Part shown: positions 16,357 through 24,008 of the stretch, piece after piece
Layout: each line of letters opens with the position of its first letter
Position numbering within the stretch: position 1 is the stretch's first letter
Source of the DNA: CAZVPF01 sp964628195
GTDB lineage: Bacteria; Planctomycetota; Phycisphaerae; Sedimentisphaerales; Anaerohalosphaeraceae
NCBI GenBank assembly: GCA_964628195.1
Contig: CAZVPF010000021.1
Coordinates: 1 to 53,718 of the forward strand
DNA length: 53,718 nucleotides
Direction: 5' to 3'
The notes under the pieces: model-generated
Told to the model about the DNA's origin: nothing
The model's input: only the letters and a program-made list of their open reading frames with translations
The model's database searches: none
Translations under genes and position numbers: made by a program

Positions 16357-18780
16357 TTAGTAGCCGCCCATTCCGAGCTTCGCGGCGATTATTGGGGCTA
16401 CTTTTACAACCACACCGCTGAATACTACGCTTACCATCGTCATCAGCTTGATAAGGATGTTAAGGCTCGGGCCCGAAGTATCCTTGAACGGGTCGCCGAC
16501 TGTATCGCCGACAACGCCTGCCTTGTGGGCCTCGCTGCCTTTGCCTCCGTGGTGACCTTTTTCAATGTACTTCTTGGCGTTGTCCCACGCACCGCCAGCG
16601 TTGTTAAGGGTAATAGCAAGTACGAAACCTGCTGTAAGTCCGCCTGCGAGCAGGCCCATAACACCCGCAACACCAAAGATAATACCTGTTATGACAGGTA
16701 CGATAATTGCCAGCAGCGAGGGAAGGATCATTTCGTGCTGAGCGCCCGCAGTGGAGATCGAAACACACCGGGCATAATCCGGCTTTGTGCTGCCGTCCAT
16801 AATACCGGGCATTTCCTTGAACTGCCGGCGTACCTCGTTAACCATAGCACCCGCTGCTCTGCCTACCGCTTTCATTGTCATTGCGCAAAATACGAACGCC
16901 ATCATCGCACCGATGAAAAGCCCGCAGATGAGCTTGGGGTTCATTATGGTAAGATCGTAAGCTTCGATAAAGGTTGCGATAGGAGCCTCTTTAGCGTTGA
17001 CTGCCCCAGCGACGCCTGCTTCGGCACTGAACATTACCTCGCCTACTTTATAAACGCCTTCTTCGGCGCCTTTGGCAAGTCGGCCTACCCAGATGCGAAC
17101 CTCTTCGATGTACGCCGCCAGAAGCGCCATTGCCGTAAGTGCCGCAGAACCAATGGCAAAGCCCTTGCCTGTTGCCGCTGTTGTATTGCCCAGTGAATCA
17201 AGCGCATCGGTCCTTTCGCGAACCTGCGGGTCGAGACCGCTCATTTCTGCATTACCGCCGGCGTTATCGGCGATAGGTCCGTATGCGTCGGTAGCAAGGG
17301 TAATACCCAGCGTTGAGAGCATACCCACTGCTGCAAAGCCGATGCCGTACAGACCCATTGAAGGCTCGCTGAAACCGCCTGCGAAACCGTAGGCAAGGAT
17401 AATACCAACAACAATGGTCACAACTGACCAGCCCGTTGAAAACATGCCTGTCGCCAGACCGTCGATAATCGCCGTTGCCGGTCCCATGTTGGCCTGGTCA
17501 GCGATACCCTTTGTCGGGCCGTATTCGTCGGAAGTGTAGAACTCGGTTATCTGGCCTATTATAACCCCCGCTACAAGCCCGGCTACAACCGAGCCGAAAA
17601 TGCCCCAGCTGATCCAGTCCATATAAACCAAGCCTACGAGCACAACAAGGATAAGCACGCTGCTGCCGAGTGTGCCAACCAGAAGAGCCCTGAGCAGGTT
17701 CTTCTGTGAGGCGCCTTCTTTACACCTGACAAGAAATATGCCCAATATTGAAAGCAGTATACCTATGCCCGCTACAACCATCGGGGCCAGAACCGCTTTC
17801 AGCGGGTCAATGCCCTTTGCCGCCATTGTTGCCGCAGGAAGCGCCGCACCAAGAGCCGCCGTCGCCAGTATCGAACCGCAATAGCTTTCATAAAGGTCGG
17901 CGCCCATGCCCGCCACATCACCTACGTTGTCGCCAACGTTATCGGCGATAGTCGCCGGGTTACGCGGGTCGTCTTCAGGGATGCCCGCTTCAACTTTACC
18001 TACAAGGTCGGCACCGACATCTGCTGCCTTGGTGTAGATACCGCCGCCAACACGTGCGAAAAGTGCCTGTGTCGAGGCACCCATCCCGAATGTTATCATT
18101 GTTGTGGTTATTTCAACCATTTTATGGCCTGCGTCCATGCCTGCAGGAACTAGCTGCAAGCCCATGAACTTAAGCCCATTTGTCATGTTGGCCGTGGTAT
18201 AGACCACTTTATCCAAAATCAGGAACCAGAGCGAGATGTCCAAAAGGCCGAAACCGACAACGACAAGCCCCATTACCGCACCTGAGCGGAAAGCGACCTG
18301 AAGACCGCGATTGAGCCCCTCGCTTGCACCCTGGGCAGTCCTTGCCGAAGCGTTGGTGGCTGTCTTCATCCCGAGAAAACCGCACAAACCGCTGAAAAAG
18401 CCTCCCGTAAGAAACGCGATCGGTACAAACGGGTTCTGAACCCCCATGTAAGCTAAAATTGCGAAAATGACCAGCAGAATTATAAATACATAGGTCACCA
18501 CCCTGTACTGCCTGTAGAGATAGGCGTAGGCGCCCTCCCGGACGTGCAGCGCAATCTCTTTCATGGTGTCAGTGCCTTCGGGAGCCTTCATCACGAGCTT
18601 GTAGAAAAACATCGCAAACGCAAGGGCCAGCAGCGAACCAATGGGTGCGATCCACCAAAGACCGGGGATTTGACCGGGTTCGGAATGTGCCGCCGCCTCA
18701 ATGCCGTTTTCAGCGAAAGCGACAGCTCCAAGCACCATCACGAACAACAGCAGCGTCAATTTTTTGAATTTACCATTCAC
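16357..18780 (-). CDS. hppA: Membrane-bound pyrophosphatase, K+-dependent type
   Basis: An 807-residue polytopic ion pump that couples PPi hydrolysis to H+ or Na+ export. The pyrophosphate site motif (DVGADLVGKVEAGIPEDD then DNVGDNVGD) and the second acidic cluster near the C-terminus (DNAGGAWDNAKK) are intact. In GNTTAATGKGF, Ala535 and Gly538 occupy the two positions that are Lys and Thr in K+-independent enzymes, so this belongs to the K+-dependent subfamily. Whether it pumps Na+, H+ or both cannot be read reliably here. A signal-like hydrophobic N-terminus precedes the first helices. The start is GTG with AAGGAG 8 nt upstream. It has its own promoter (18835-18862) and terminator. Confidence 0.96.
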   Translation of the reverse strand: MNGKFKKLTLLLFVMVLGAVAFAENGIEAAAHSEPGQIPGLWWIAPIGSLLALAFAMFFYKLVMKAPEGTDTMKEIALHVREGAYAYLYRQYRVVTYVFIILLVIFAILAYMGVQNPFVPIAFLTGGFFSGLCGFLGMKTATNASARTAQGASEGLNRGLQVAFRSGAVMGLVVVGFGLLDISLWFLILDKVVYTTANMTNGLKFMGLQLVPAGMDAGHKMVEITTTMITFGMGASTQALFARVGGGIYTKAADVGADLVGKVEAGIPEDDPRNPATIADNVGDNVGDVAGMGADLYESYCGSILATAALGAALPAATMAAKGIDPLKAVLAPMVVAGIGILLSILGIFLVRCKEGASQKNLLRALLVGTLGSSVLILVVLVGLVYMDWISWGIFGSVVAGLVAGVIIGQITEFYTSDEYGPTKGIADQANMGPATAIIDGLATGMFSTGWSVVTIVVGIILAYGFAGGFSEPSMGLYGIGFAAVGMLSTLGITLATDAYGPIADNAGGNAEMSGLDPQVRERTDALDSLGNTTAATGKGFAIGSAALTAMALLAAYIEEVRIWVGRLAKGAEEGVYKVGEVMFSAEAGVAGAVNAKEAPIATFIEAYDLTIMNPKLICGLFIGAMMAFVFCAMTMKAVGRAAGAMVNEVRRQFKEMPGIMDGSTKPDYARCVSISTAGAQHEMILPSLLAIIVPVITGIIFGVAGVMGLLAGGLTAGFVLAITLNNAGGAWDNAKKYIEKGHHGGKGSEAHKAGVVGDTVGDPFKDTSGPSLNILIKLMTMVSVVFSGVVVKVAPIIAAKLGMGGY

Positions 18781-18827
18781 AGTAAAGGCTCCTTAATTTA
18801 ACATTAATATTTGTTGACGTCGAAAAT

Positions 18828-18862
18828 TTGAAGCATTGTAGTAGATATTCGGCTTATTTCAA
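18828..18862 (-). promoter_or_regulatory. Predicted sigma-70 promoter of hppA
   Basis: TTGAAA (18857-18862) and TACAAT (18835-18840) on the minus strand with 16-bp spacing. The predicted start near 18828 gives a leader of about 48 nt. Confidence 0.5.
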
Positions 18863-19088
18863 GACTTTTGTATTAAAAAGCTAAAACCGGCGCATACCCC
18901 GCCTGGGTCCTTTTGTTCAATATCGACAGGGCTTGAAAAAAACGTTAAAAAGTTGGCTATTTTGTCTGAAGAACGACACTTAGATGTCGTAATTTGTGGG
19001 CATTAACCTAATTGCCCATTTTAACATAGCGATGGATTTTTTGAAATCTCACAAATAGATTGTAATTTCTCTCGAATGTATGTGTACA
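18863..19088. other. Intergenic stretch with two small hairpins
   Basis: No gene seen. A CGACA/TGTCG hairpin lies at about 18974-18989. TGGGCA (18997-19002) pairs with TGCCCA (19013-19018), followed by ATTTTAAC on the plus strand, which is terminator-like but weak. Together with the small RNA unit this fills the gap between hppA and the response regulator. Confidence 0.4.
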
Positions 19089-19117
19089 TTGACTTCATGT
19101 GTGATATTTGTTATAAT
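19089..19117 (+). promoter_or_regulatory. Strong predicted sigma-70 promoter of a small RNA
   Basis: TTGACT (19089-19094), 17 bp, perfect TATAAT (19112-19117). The predicted start is near 19124. No protein gene follows on the plus strand before the terminator at 19169-19206. Confidence 0.7.
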
Positions 19118-19123
19118 ATATCT

Positions 19124-19206
19124 ACTGGTTAGCGCAGATGCGAAAATGATTATTAAAGTTTAACCGGTAAAGAGCGGATTCTAACAAGATTCCGCTCTTT
19201 TTTTTT
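19124..19206 (+). ncRNA. Candidate small RNA of about 83 nt
   Basis: The unit is bounded by a good promoter and an intrinsic terminator with no coding gene between. Its predicted 5' end begins the stem ACTGGTTA (19124-19131), which pairs with TAACCGGT (19161-19168) over 8 bp with one G-U. A 3-bp CGC/GCG hairpin (19133-19142) lies inside. The terminator stem starts on the next base. A five-codon reading frame (19146-19163) has no ribosome binding site. The RNA does not match SRP, 6S, RNase P or tmRNA as I know them. It ends 43 bp from the 3' end of the oppositely oriented response regulator. Confidence 0.6.
19169..19206 (+). terminator. Intrinsic terminator of the candidate small RNA
   Basis: AAAGAGCGGA (19169-19178) pairs perfectly with TCCGCTCTTT (19191-19200) over 10 bp with a 12-nt loop, followed by six further T on the plus strand. 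On the minus strand the stem is followed by ACCGG, so it works in the plus direction only. Confidence 0.85.
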
Positions 19207-19248
19207 GAGGTGTTCACTATAAAGGAGTAAATTGCTCCAGAGTGGGTT

Positions 19249-19686
19249 TTATTTCGCAATGTCTATTATGTTGTAGATTAGCGAATCCACCACCCTTTGC
19301 ATGGTCTCTTCAAACGCATCATACTTCAGCGGCTTGATGATATACTCGCTGCAGCCCAGCGCGACGCACTTGGTGATTTCCCTGGTGTCGTTGGAAGAGG
19401 TCAGCATAATGACAGGGAGATTCATCAGGTCTTTGTCCTGTTTTATTTGCCTGAGAACCTCGATTCCGTCAACTTTCGGCATTCGAATATCCAGCAGAAG
19501 TAAATAATTTACCCCAACTTTCCTTCCTGACACCCCCCGGCGGTTATACAGAAAATCCAAAAGCGCAGCACCATCAGCAAAGTGGTGAATGTTGCTCTTG
19601 AAACCGAAACGGCTGAGGTTTCTTTTGATCAGCCTGAAATGCCCCTGATCGTCCTCGGCAATAAGTATACTAAACTCTTTTTTCAC
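19249..19686 (-). CDS. Single-domain response regulator (CheY/Rcp1-like)
   Basis: A 145-residue stand-alone receiver domain with every expected residue: acidic cluster E11-D12-D13, phosphoacceptor D66 in LLLLDIRMPK, T96 and K118. The loop before the phosphorylation site is longer than in CheY, as in Rcp1-type regulators of phytochrome-like kinases. There is no output domain, so it acts by protein contact. No kinase gene adjoins it. The start is GTG with GGGAG 7 nt upstream. It is flanked on both sides by candidate structured RNAs. A weak 4-bp hairpin with a short T-run follows the stop. Confidence 0.93.
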   Translation of the reverse strand: MKKEFSILIAEDDQGHFRLIKRNLSRFGFKSNIHHFADGAALLDFLYNRRGVSGRKVGVNYLLLLDIRMPKVDGIEVLRQIKQDKDLMNLPVIMLTSSNDTREITKCVALGCSEYIIKPLKYDAFEETMQRVVDSLIYNIIDIAK

Positions 19687-19801
19687 TCTATTGCTCCCTG
19701 AAAGTTTAGCACTATACCTTAACTGTCGGTAATTATGAGGACGTTTATACAGTATTTATACCCAAATAAGCTGCTAAATTGGTAATTATATGCCCTTGGA
19801 A

Positions 19802-19831
19802 TTGTTAACTAATTTTCGCCAGCTTTAAAAT
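19802..19831 (+). promoter_or_regulatory. Possible promoter for the structured RNA element
   Basis: TTGTTA (19802-19807), 18 bp, TAAAAT (19826-19831) on the plus strand. The predicted start near 19838 coincides with the 5' edge of the closing stem of the element. Both boxes are imperfect. Confidence 0.4.
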
Positions 19832-19836
19832 AAAAG

Positions 19837-19913
19837 AGGCCTGACGGGCGGGCACGAACCGTAAGGAGGAAACGGCTCGCGAGATGAGGGAGAGTGGGAA
19901 CCCGTCAAGGCCT
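19837..19913 (+). ncRNA. Structured RNA element with closed stem and GGA-rich loop (strand uncertain)
   Basis: AGGCCTGACGGG (19837-19848) pairs with CCCGTCA-A-GGCCT (19901-19913) over 12 bp with a single bulged A. Inside, CGAACCGT (19855-19862) pairs with ACGGCTCG (19872-19879) with one mismatch, and its 9-nt loop is AAGGAGGAA. A purine-rich strand (GATGAGGGAGAGTGGGAA, 19883-19900) follows. On the plus strand a possible promoter places the RNA start at the stem and a T-run follows at 19922-19926. On the minus strand the stem is followed at once by TCTTTTATTTT, so it could instead be an elaborate terminator of the gene at 20003-20272. I do not recognise a known riboswitch or SRP RNA. Confidence 0.45.
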
Positions 19914-20002
19914 GTGTAAACTTTTTAATCAGCAGACTTTACATCGCGTCAGGGCATTGGGCAAGGCCCGCTGCGCCCGCGGATGGCACCGCGCCGGCGG
20001 AT

Positions 20003-20272
20003 TTATTTGCCCCTGTTCTTGTCATCAAGCAGCTTTTTGTAATGGGCATTTTCCCTTCGGGTAGCCTCAAGATCGAACAGCAGATACTTGACGTTCACGC
20101 GAAGGTAATCGAGTGAATGCTGGAGCGTCTCGATCTTGTGCCTCAGCCGCTTGTGCGACTCTTTGGTCTGCTTTGCAAGGTCCATAAGCTTGTCCTTATG
20201 CGGCGCCGGCACGTCATCAAAATGGCTGACTATCTCTTCGAGTTTCTTCTTGAATGTATGTTCGTCCATCAT
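20003..20272 (-). CDS. Small conserved coiled-coil protein
   Basis: An 89-residue cytoplasmic protein, helical and charged throughout, with heptad patterning from about residue 25 to 85. The C-terminal half contains LDYLRVNVKYLLFDLEATRR, a segment I associate with small planctomycete proteins of unknown function; that association is from memory. There is no signal peptide or known catalytic motif. Two adjacent ATG codons are possible starts. GGGGGTG lies 2 nt before the first and 5 nt before the second, so the start may be 20269. It may be a structural or DNA/RNA-associated protein, but function is unknown. Its 3' side runs into the structured element at 19837-19913. Confidence 0.75.
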   Translation of the reverse strand: MMDEHTFKKKLEEIVSHFDDVPAPHKDKLMDLAKQTKESHKRLRHKIETLQHSLDYLRVNVKYLLFDLEATRRENAHYKKLLDDKNRGK

Positions 20273-20637
20273 TCACCCCCGTAACTAAATAATAAATCCC
20301 CGGCCGGTTTTTACCAGCCATACAACTTTTTCATCAATCCTGATGAGTCGATTATATCAAAACTCCGGGTAGGGGCAAAACCCACAGGGCCGATTGCTGG
20401 ATTTTTTCTAAATATCTGTCTTTCAGTAGTTTAAGTAGGGGTTTTATCGGTCCTCAATCTGAAATTTTTTACTTTTTACGGCAGGTTTTTTTACCCGTTT
20501 TTTGCTGTTTTCCCGGCAGCTCAAATAGACTGAGATCTTGCTGTTTTTCAATCATTTCAGGTTTCTTCTCGCAATGCGGCGCTTGTGCTATTAAAGTGGG
20601 CAAAACGAATATTATCTGAATTTACGGGAGATATACA
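20273..20637. other. Divergent intergenic region without a recognisable feature
   Basis: 365 bp between the small coiled-coil gene and the MBL hydrolase gene. It has scattered T-tracts and short GC blocks but no convincing promoter pair, stable hairpin or small gene. Both divergent promoters should lie here. Confidence 0.5.
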
Positions 20638-21270
20638 TTGATAATCAAGCAGCTTGCGGTAGGGGCCTATGAGACTAACTGTTATATATTAACTGCCGAC
20701 GAAAATGCTAAAAAGTGCGTTTTGGTGGACCTGGGGCTTGAGGCGGGACCGGCAATTGAGTTCTTAAAAGAACAATCGCTCAACCCTGAAGTGGTGATCT
20801 TCACCCACGGCCATGCCGACCATATTATGGGTATTACCGACCTGCGGGCACAGTTTCCGGAGGTCAAAACTGCTGTTCACACTGACGACGCCGAGATGAT
20901 GACCAATCCTGCGAAAAATCTTTCCATAACGGTTGGGATCGAGTACAAAGACCGGACCGCGGATATTGAGCTGACTGACGGCGATAAAATCAATTACGCC
21001 GGGATTGAACTTGAGGTTATCCACACACCAGGCCATACGCCGGGGGGTATAAGCCTCTACAGCAGTGCAGATAAGGTGGTTTTCACTGGTGACGCACTTT
21101 TCGCAGGTTCAATAGGCAGGACAGACTTTCCCGGCGGGCATTTCGATACGCTCATAAACAGTATCCGCACGAAACTGCTTACCCTGCCCGGCGATACGGT
21201 AATTATGCCCGGTCACGGACCAAAAAGTACGATCTCCGAGGAGATGTCATATAATCAATTCCTGGTTTGA
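20638..21270 (+). CDS. MBL-fold metallo-hydrolase (glyoxalase II-like)
   Basis: A 210-residue metallo-beta-lactamase-fold hydrolase. The metal-binding motif is T56-HGHADH-62, with further ligands in HTPGHTPGG, FTGDALF and PGHGP. The short length and sequence match the glyoxalase II-like YcbL group, which hydrolyses thioesters such as S-lactoylglutathione or unknown substrates. The start is TTG with GGGAG about 10 nt upstream; there is no in-frame ATG that keeps the first strand. The stop is 11 bp from the convergent aldo/keto reductase gene. Confidence 0.92.
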   Translation: MIIKQLAVGAYETNCYILTADENAKKCVLVDLGLEAGPAIEFLKEQSLNPEVVIFTHGHADHIMGITDLRAQFPEVKTAVHTDDAEMMTNPAKNLSITVGIEYKDRTADIELTDGDKINYAGIELEVIHTPGHTPGGISLYSSADKVVFTGDALFAGSIGRTDFPGGHFDTLINSIRTKLLTLPGDTVIMPGHGPKSTISEEMSYNQFLV

Positions 21271-21280
21271 GAGGATTAAT

Positions 21281-22306
21281 TCAGCCGTTAGCAAAGTTAT
21301 CTTCGTAATATTTCTGTGCGAATTTGATCTTTTCCCGTATCGGGAGGTTGTACGGACACTTTTCTTCACATTGGCCGCACAGGTCGCACTGATAAGAAGT
21401 GTTAATAGTATTTCTAATCCACTCGGACCGCATCGCTTCGGGTGACGACCTCTTTGCTATTGATTCTATGCCCATCAGGGGCGGGATGCTAAGATCATTC
21501 GGGCAGGGCATGCAGTATCCGCATCTTCTGCAAAAGTCAGCACCGAGCCGTTCGGTCATTTTTTTGATGAATTCCATGTCCTGTTGATCAATAGCTTTTC
21601 CGCTTAGGGCTGCTGTTATGACCTCCCGTATTTCTTCGGATGTCTCGAAACCCGGGTCAGCGAATACGTTTGGCTGGGAAAGTACATATCGAATGCAAAT
21701 ATCCGCATTTTCGAGCAATCCTCCTCCGAAAGGTTTCATTGCGATAAAGCCTTTGTTAAGTTCTCTGCACTTTTCGAGCACTTGTAACGCCCGGTCATTT
21801 TCGATATAGTTAAAAGGCCACTGGACAGCTTCGATCATTTGCTGATCAACTAACTCAATTGCCGATTCAAACTCATGGAAAGATGCCGCGATATGCTTTA
21901 TCTTATCATTTTTATGGTAGTCCATAACCATTTCCAAGCCCCCGTTTTCCTTTAGCTTTGCCCATCTTTCACGGCTGAGACAATGGAACTGGAACATATC
22001 GACATAGTCCGACTGAAGGTCGGTAAGTGATTTATCGATCTGCTGTTTGAGCAATTCCGGGTTGTCGGCACCGCTTTTAGTGAAAACATAAGCCTTGTCA
22101 CGGCCTGCCTTTGCCAGTGCTTTGCCAATCCGCAGCTCACTGCCGGTGTAAGCCGCTGCCGTATCGATCCAGTTAATGCCCATATCAAGGGCTTTTAGGA
22201 CAACATCCACAGCTTTCTCAACCGAAACTCTCATTATCGGTATTCCGCCGAAGCCGATGCGTGTAAGCTCCATGCCCGTATTGCCGAAAGGTTCTTTTTT
22301 GAGCAT
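21281..22306 (-). CDS. Aldo/keto reductase with C-terminal 4Fe-4S ferredoxin domain
   Basis: A 341-residue protein. The first approximately 250 residues are an aldo/keto reductase barrel (GNTGMELTRIGFGG, WIDTAAAYTGSE and a YVFTKS strand). The last approximately 90 residues carry two cysteine clusters, CRRCGYCMPCPN and CDLCGQCEEKCP, typical of bacterial ferredoxin-type centres. The domain pair is common in anaerobes; the enzyme probably moves electrons between an Fe-S protein and a carbonyl or flavin substrate, which is not known. I prefer the start at 22306 because GGTGGGG lies just upstream; an in-frame ATG at 22318 has no ribosome binding site. Confidence 0.9.
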   Translation of the reverse strand: MLKKEPFGNTGMELTRIGFGGIPIMRVSVEKAVDVVLKALDMGINWIDTAAAYTGSELRIGKALAKAGRDKAYVFTKSGADNPELLKQQIDKSLTDLQSDYVDMFQFHCLSRERWAKLKENGGLEMVMDYHKNDKIKHIAASFHEFESAIELVDQQMIEAVQWPFNYIENDRALQVLEKCRELNKGFIAMKPFGGGLLENADICIRYVLSQPNVFADPGFETSEEIREVITAALSGKAIDQQDMEFIKKMTERLGADFCRRCGYCMPCPNDLSIPPLMGIESIAKRSSPEAMRSEWIRNTINTSYQCDLCGQCEEKCPYNLPIREKIKFAQKYYEDNFANG

Positions 22307-22343
22307 TTTCCCCACCATTTTTTAACTTACAAAAGAATTAAAA

Positions 22344-23723
22344 TTAATGATCGACCGGTTCCCCGAGGGTCTCTTTGAGGTCTCCAAGCACCTCGTCGAG
22401 CAGGTCCGCGGATTTTGACTCGACCGTGAGCCTTAAAAGCGGTTCGGTGTTGCTCGGGCGGACATTAAACCACCAGTCCTTATACTGTATCGTCACTCCG
22501 TCAAGGTCGTCATATTGACCGTCGCTGTACTTTTTAGCCAGCTCCTTCATCATACCTTCCTTGTCGTCGATCTCGAAATTCATCTCACCGCTCGAATAGT
22601 ATCTCCGCAGGGGTGAAATAAGCTCGCTGACAGGCTGTTCGGCCCTGCTTAGAATATTCAGCACATGTGTGAGGGTAATGACACCGGAGTCGGCATAGTA
22701 GTTGTCCCTGTAGTAGAAGTGACCGCTTAGCTCTCCGCCGAATACGGCGTGGCTGTCCCTGAGGGTTTTTTTCATGTGTGAATGTCCGACCCGTTCACGG
22801 CGGGGGACTCCCCCGTTCTTGATTATTTCTTCCTGAACCACGTGGCTGCTGCGAAGGTCGTAAACGATTGCCGACCCGGGGTTCTTTTCGAGGAAGTAGG
22901 GGACCATAAGTGCTGTCAGTATGTCACATCCGATATTCTCGCCACGCTCGTCGACCATCATCAGACGATCCGCGTCACCGTCAAAGCAAACCCCGACATC
23001 GGCATCGGTTTCCACAACAGTTTCCTTAAGTTCCTGCAGGTTCGCCTCTACCAACGGGTTTGGGGGGTGCTTGAAATGCTTGCCGTCGTGCTCAAAATTC
23101 AGCGCAATAATCTCGACAGAAAGGTCACCGAATATTTCCGGCACAACCTTGCCCGCCATGCCGTTCGAGCCGTCAATAACTATCTTCAAAGGTTTAATGT
23201 TGTCGTCAAGGAACTTCAGCACATGCTTTTTGTATTCCTTAACCATATCGTAATGCTCGACCGACCCTTCGCCGGTTGCCTTTGTGTGCAGAAGGGCCGT
23301 TGCAATGTGTTTTATCTCCTTAAGGCCTGTGTCTGCCCCGACTGGCTTTGCCCCCAGTCCGGATATCTTGAAACCATTGTACTCCGGCCCGTTGTGCGAG
23401 GCTGTTACCTGCACGCCCCCGCACGTGCCGAGATAGTTAACTGCGAAGTATATCTGCGGAGTGTCTATCATGCCGATGTCTATAACGTTGGTGTCGGTGG
23501 CCCTCATGCCTTCGATAAGCGATTTCGCCAGCGAGGGGCTGTGGCTGCGCATATCCCTGCCTACCACGACCGACTGGGCATTCGCCTGGCCCCTTTCATA
23601 GCCGCGTAAAAGCGAACGGAGAAACTGGGCCGTGGCATGTCCTATCTTCCACGCTGCGTCCTCGTCGAGCTGGTCGCCGTATAAACCCCTGATATCATAA
23701 GCCTTGAATATTTTTGCGTCCAT
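22344..23723 (-). CDS. Phosphomannomutase/phosphoglucomutase
   Basis: A 459-residue alpha-D-phosphohexomutase interconverting hexose 1- and 6-phosphates. The four family signatures are present: phosphoserine loop TASHNGPEYNGFK, metal loop DGDADR, sugar loop GGELSGHFYY and phosphate loop RPSNTEP. The phosphoserine loop has Gly where Pro is usual after TASHN. AlgC-like bifunctional enzymes are the closest match, so substrate (mannose, glucose or both) is open. The reading frame extends 13 residues upstream, but the ATG at 23723 has AGGAG 5-6 nt before it and starts the conserved KAYDIRG region. It supplies sugar nucleotides for envelope polysaccharides. Confidence 0.93.
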   Translation of the reverse strand: MDAKIFKAYDIRGLYGDQLDEDAAWKIGHATAQFLRSLLRGYERGQANAQSVVVGRDMRSHSPSLAKSLIEGMRATDTNVIDIGMIDTPQIYFAVNYLGTCGGVQVTASHNGPEYNGFKISGLGAKPVGADTGLKEIKHIATALLHTKATGEGSVEHYDMVKEYKKHVLKFLDDNIKPLKIVIDGSNGMAGKVVPEIFGDLSVEIIALNFEHDGKHFKHPPNPLVEANLQELKETVVETDADVGVCFDGDADRLMMVDERGENIGCDILTALMVPYFLEKNPGSAIVYDLRSSHVVQEEIIKNGGVPRRERVGHSHMKKTLRDSHAVFGGELSGHFYYRDNYYADSGVITLTHVLNILSRAEQPVSELISPLRRYYSSGEMNFEIDDKEGMMKELAKKYSDGQYDDLDGVTIQYKDWWFNVRPSNTEPLLRLTVESKSADLLDEVLGDLKETLGEPVDH

Positions 23724-23894
23724 AACCGACTCCTGTAAGTGATTAGTATTAAAATCAAGCAATTTCGATAATTTTAATTGCCTTCATATTACTTGTCAAC
23801 CCGCAAAAATCTCCAAAAAATGATGTTTTCGGCAATTTAAAATTTTGCTTTTTGGCACATAAAGAAGTTTTTCGAAATTATTTTAAGAAATCGC

Positions 23895-23940
23895 TTGACA
23901 TTAAAGTTAATATATATACATTATATATATGACATATATA
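23895..23940 (+). promoter_or_regulatory. Promoter with overlapping AT palindromes (candidate operator)
   Basis: A perfect -35 TTGACA (23895-23900) is followed after 16 bp by TACATT (23917-23922). Two palindromes overlap the -10 and start region: TATATATA-CAT-TATATATA (23911-23929) and TATATATG-A-CATATATA (23924-23940). The second, 17 bp with perfect 8-bp arms, is the kind of site a dimeric repressor would bind. The regulator is not known. The next gene starts at 24009. Confidence 0.45.
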
Positions 23941-24008
23941 CTGAAAAATCTTAATTGTCAGGTAATTCTGCTTCTGGTATGATCGGGCAAATTATGAAAG
24001 GGATAAAT

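Noticed and set aside
19837..19913. 4.5S/SRP RNA
   Set aside because: The closed stem suggested it, but the domain IV signature with its GGAA tetraloop and asymmetric loop is missing.
22344..23723. Inactive phosphohexomutase because of TASHNG instead of TASHNP
   Set aside because: The phosphoserine and the metal, sugar and phosphate loops are all present; the Gly change is beside the site and not clearly disabling.
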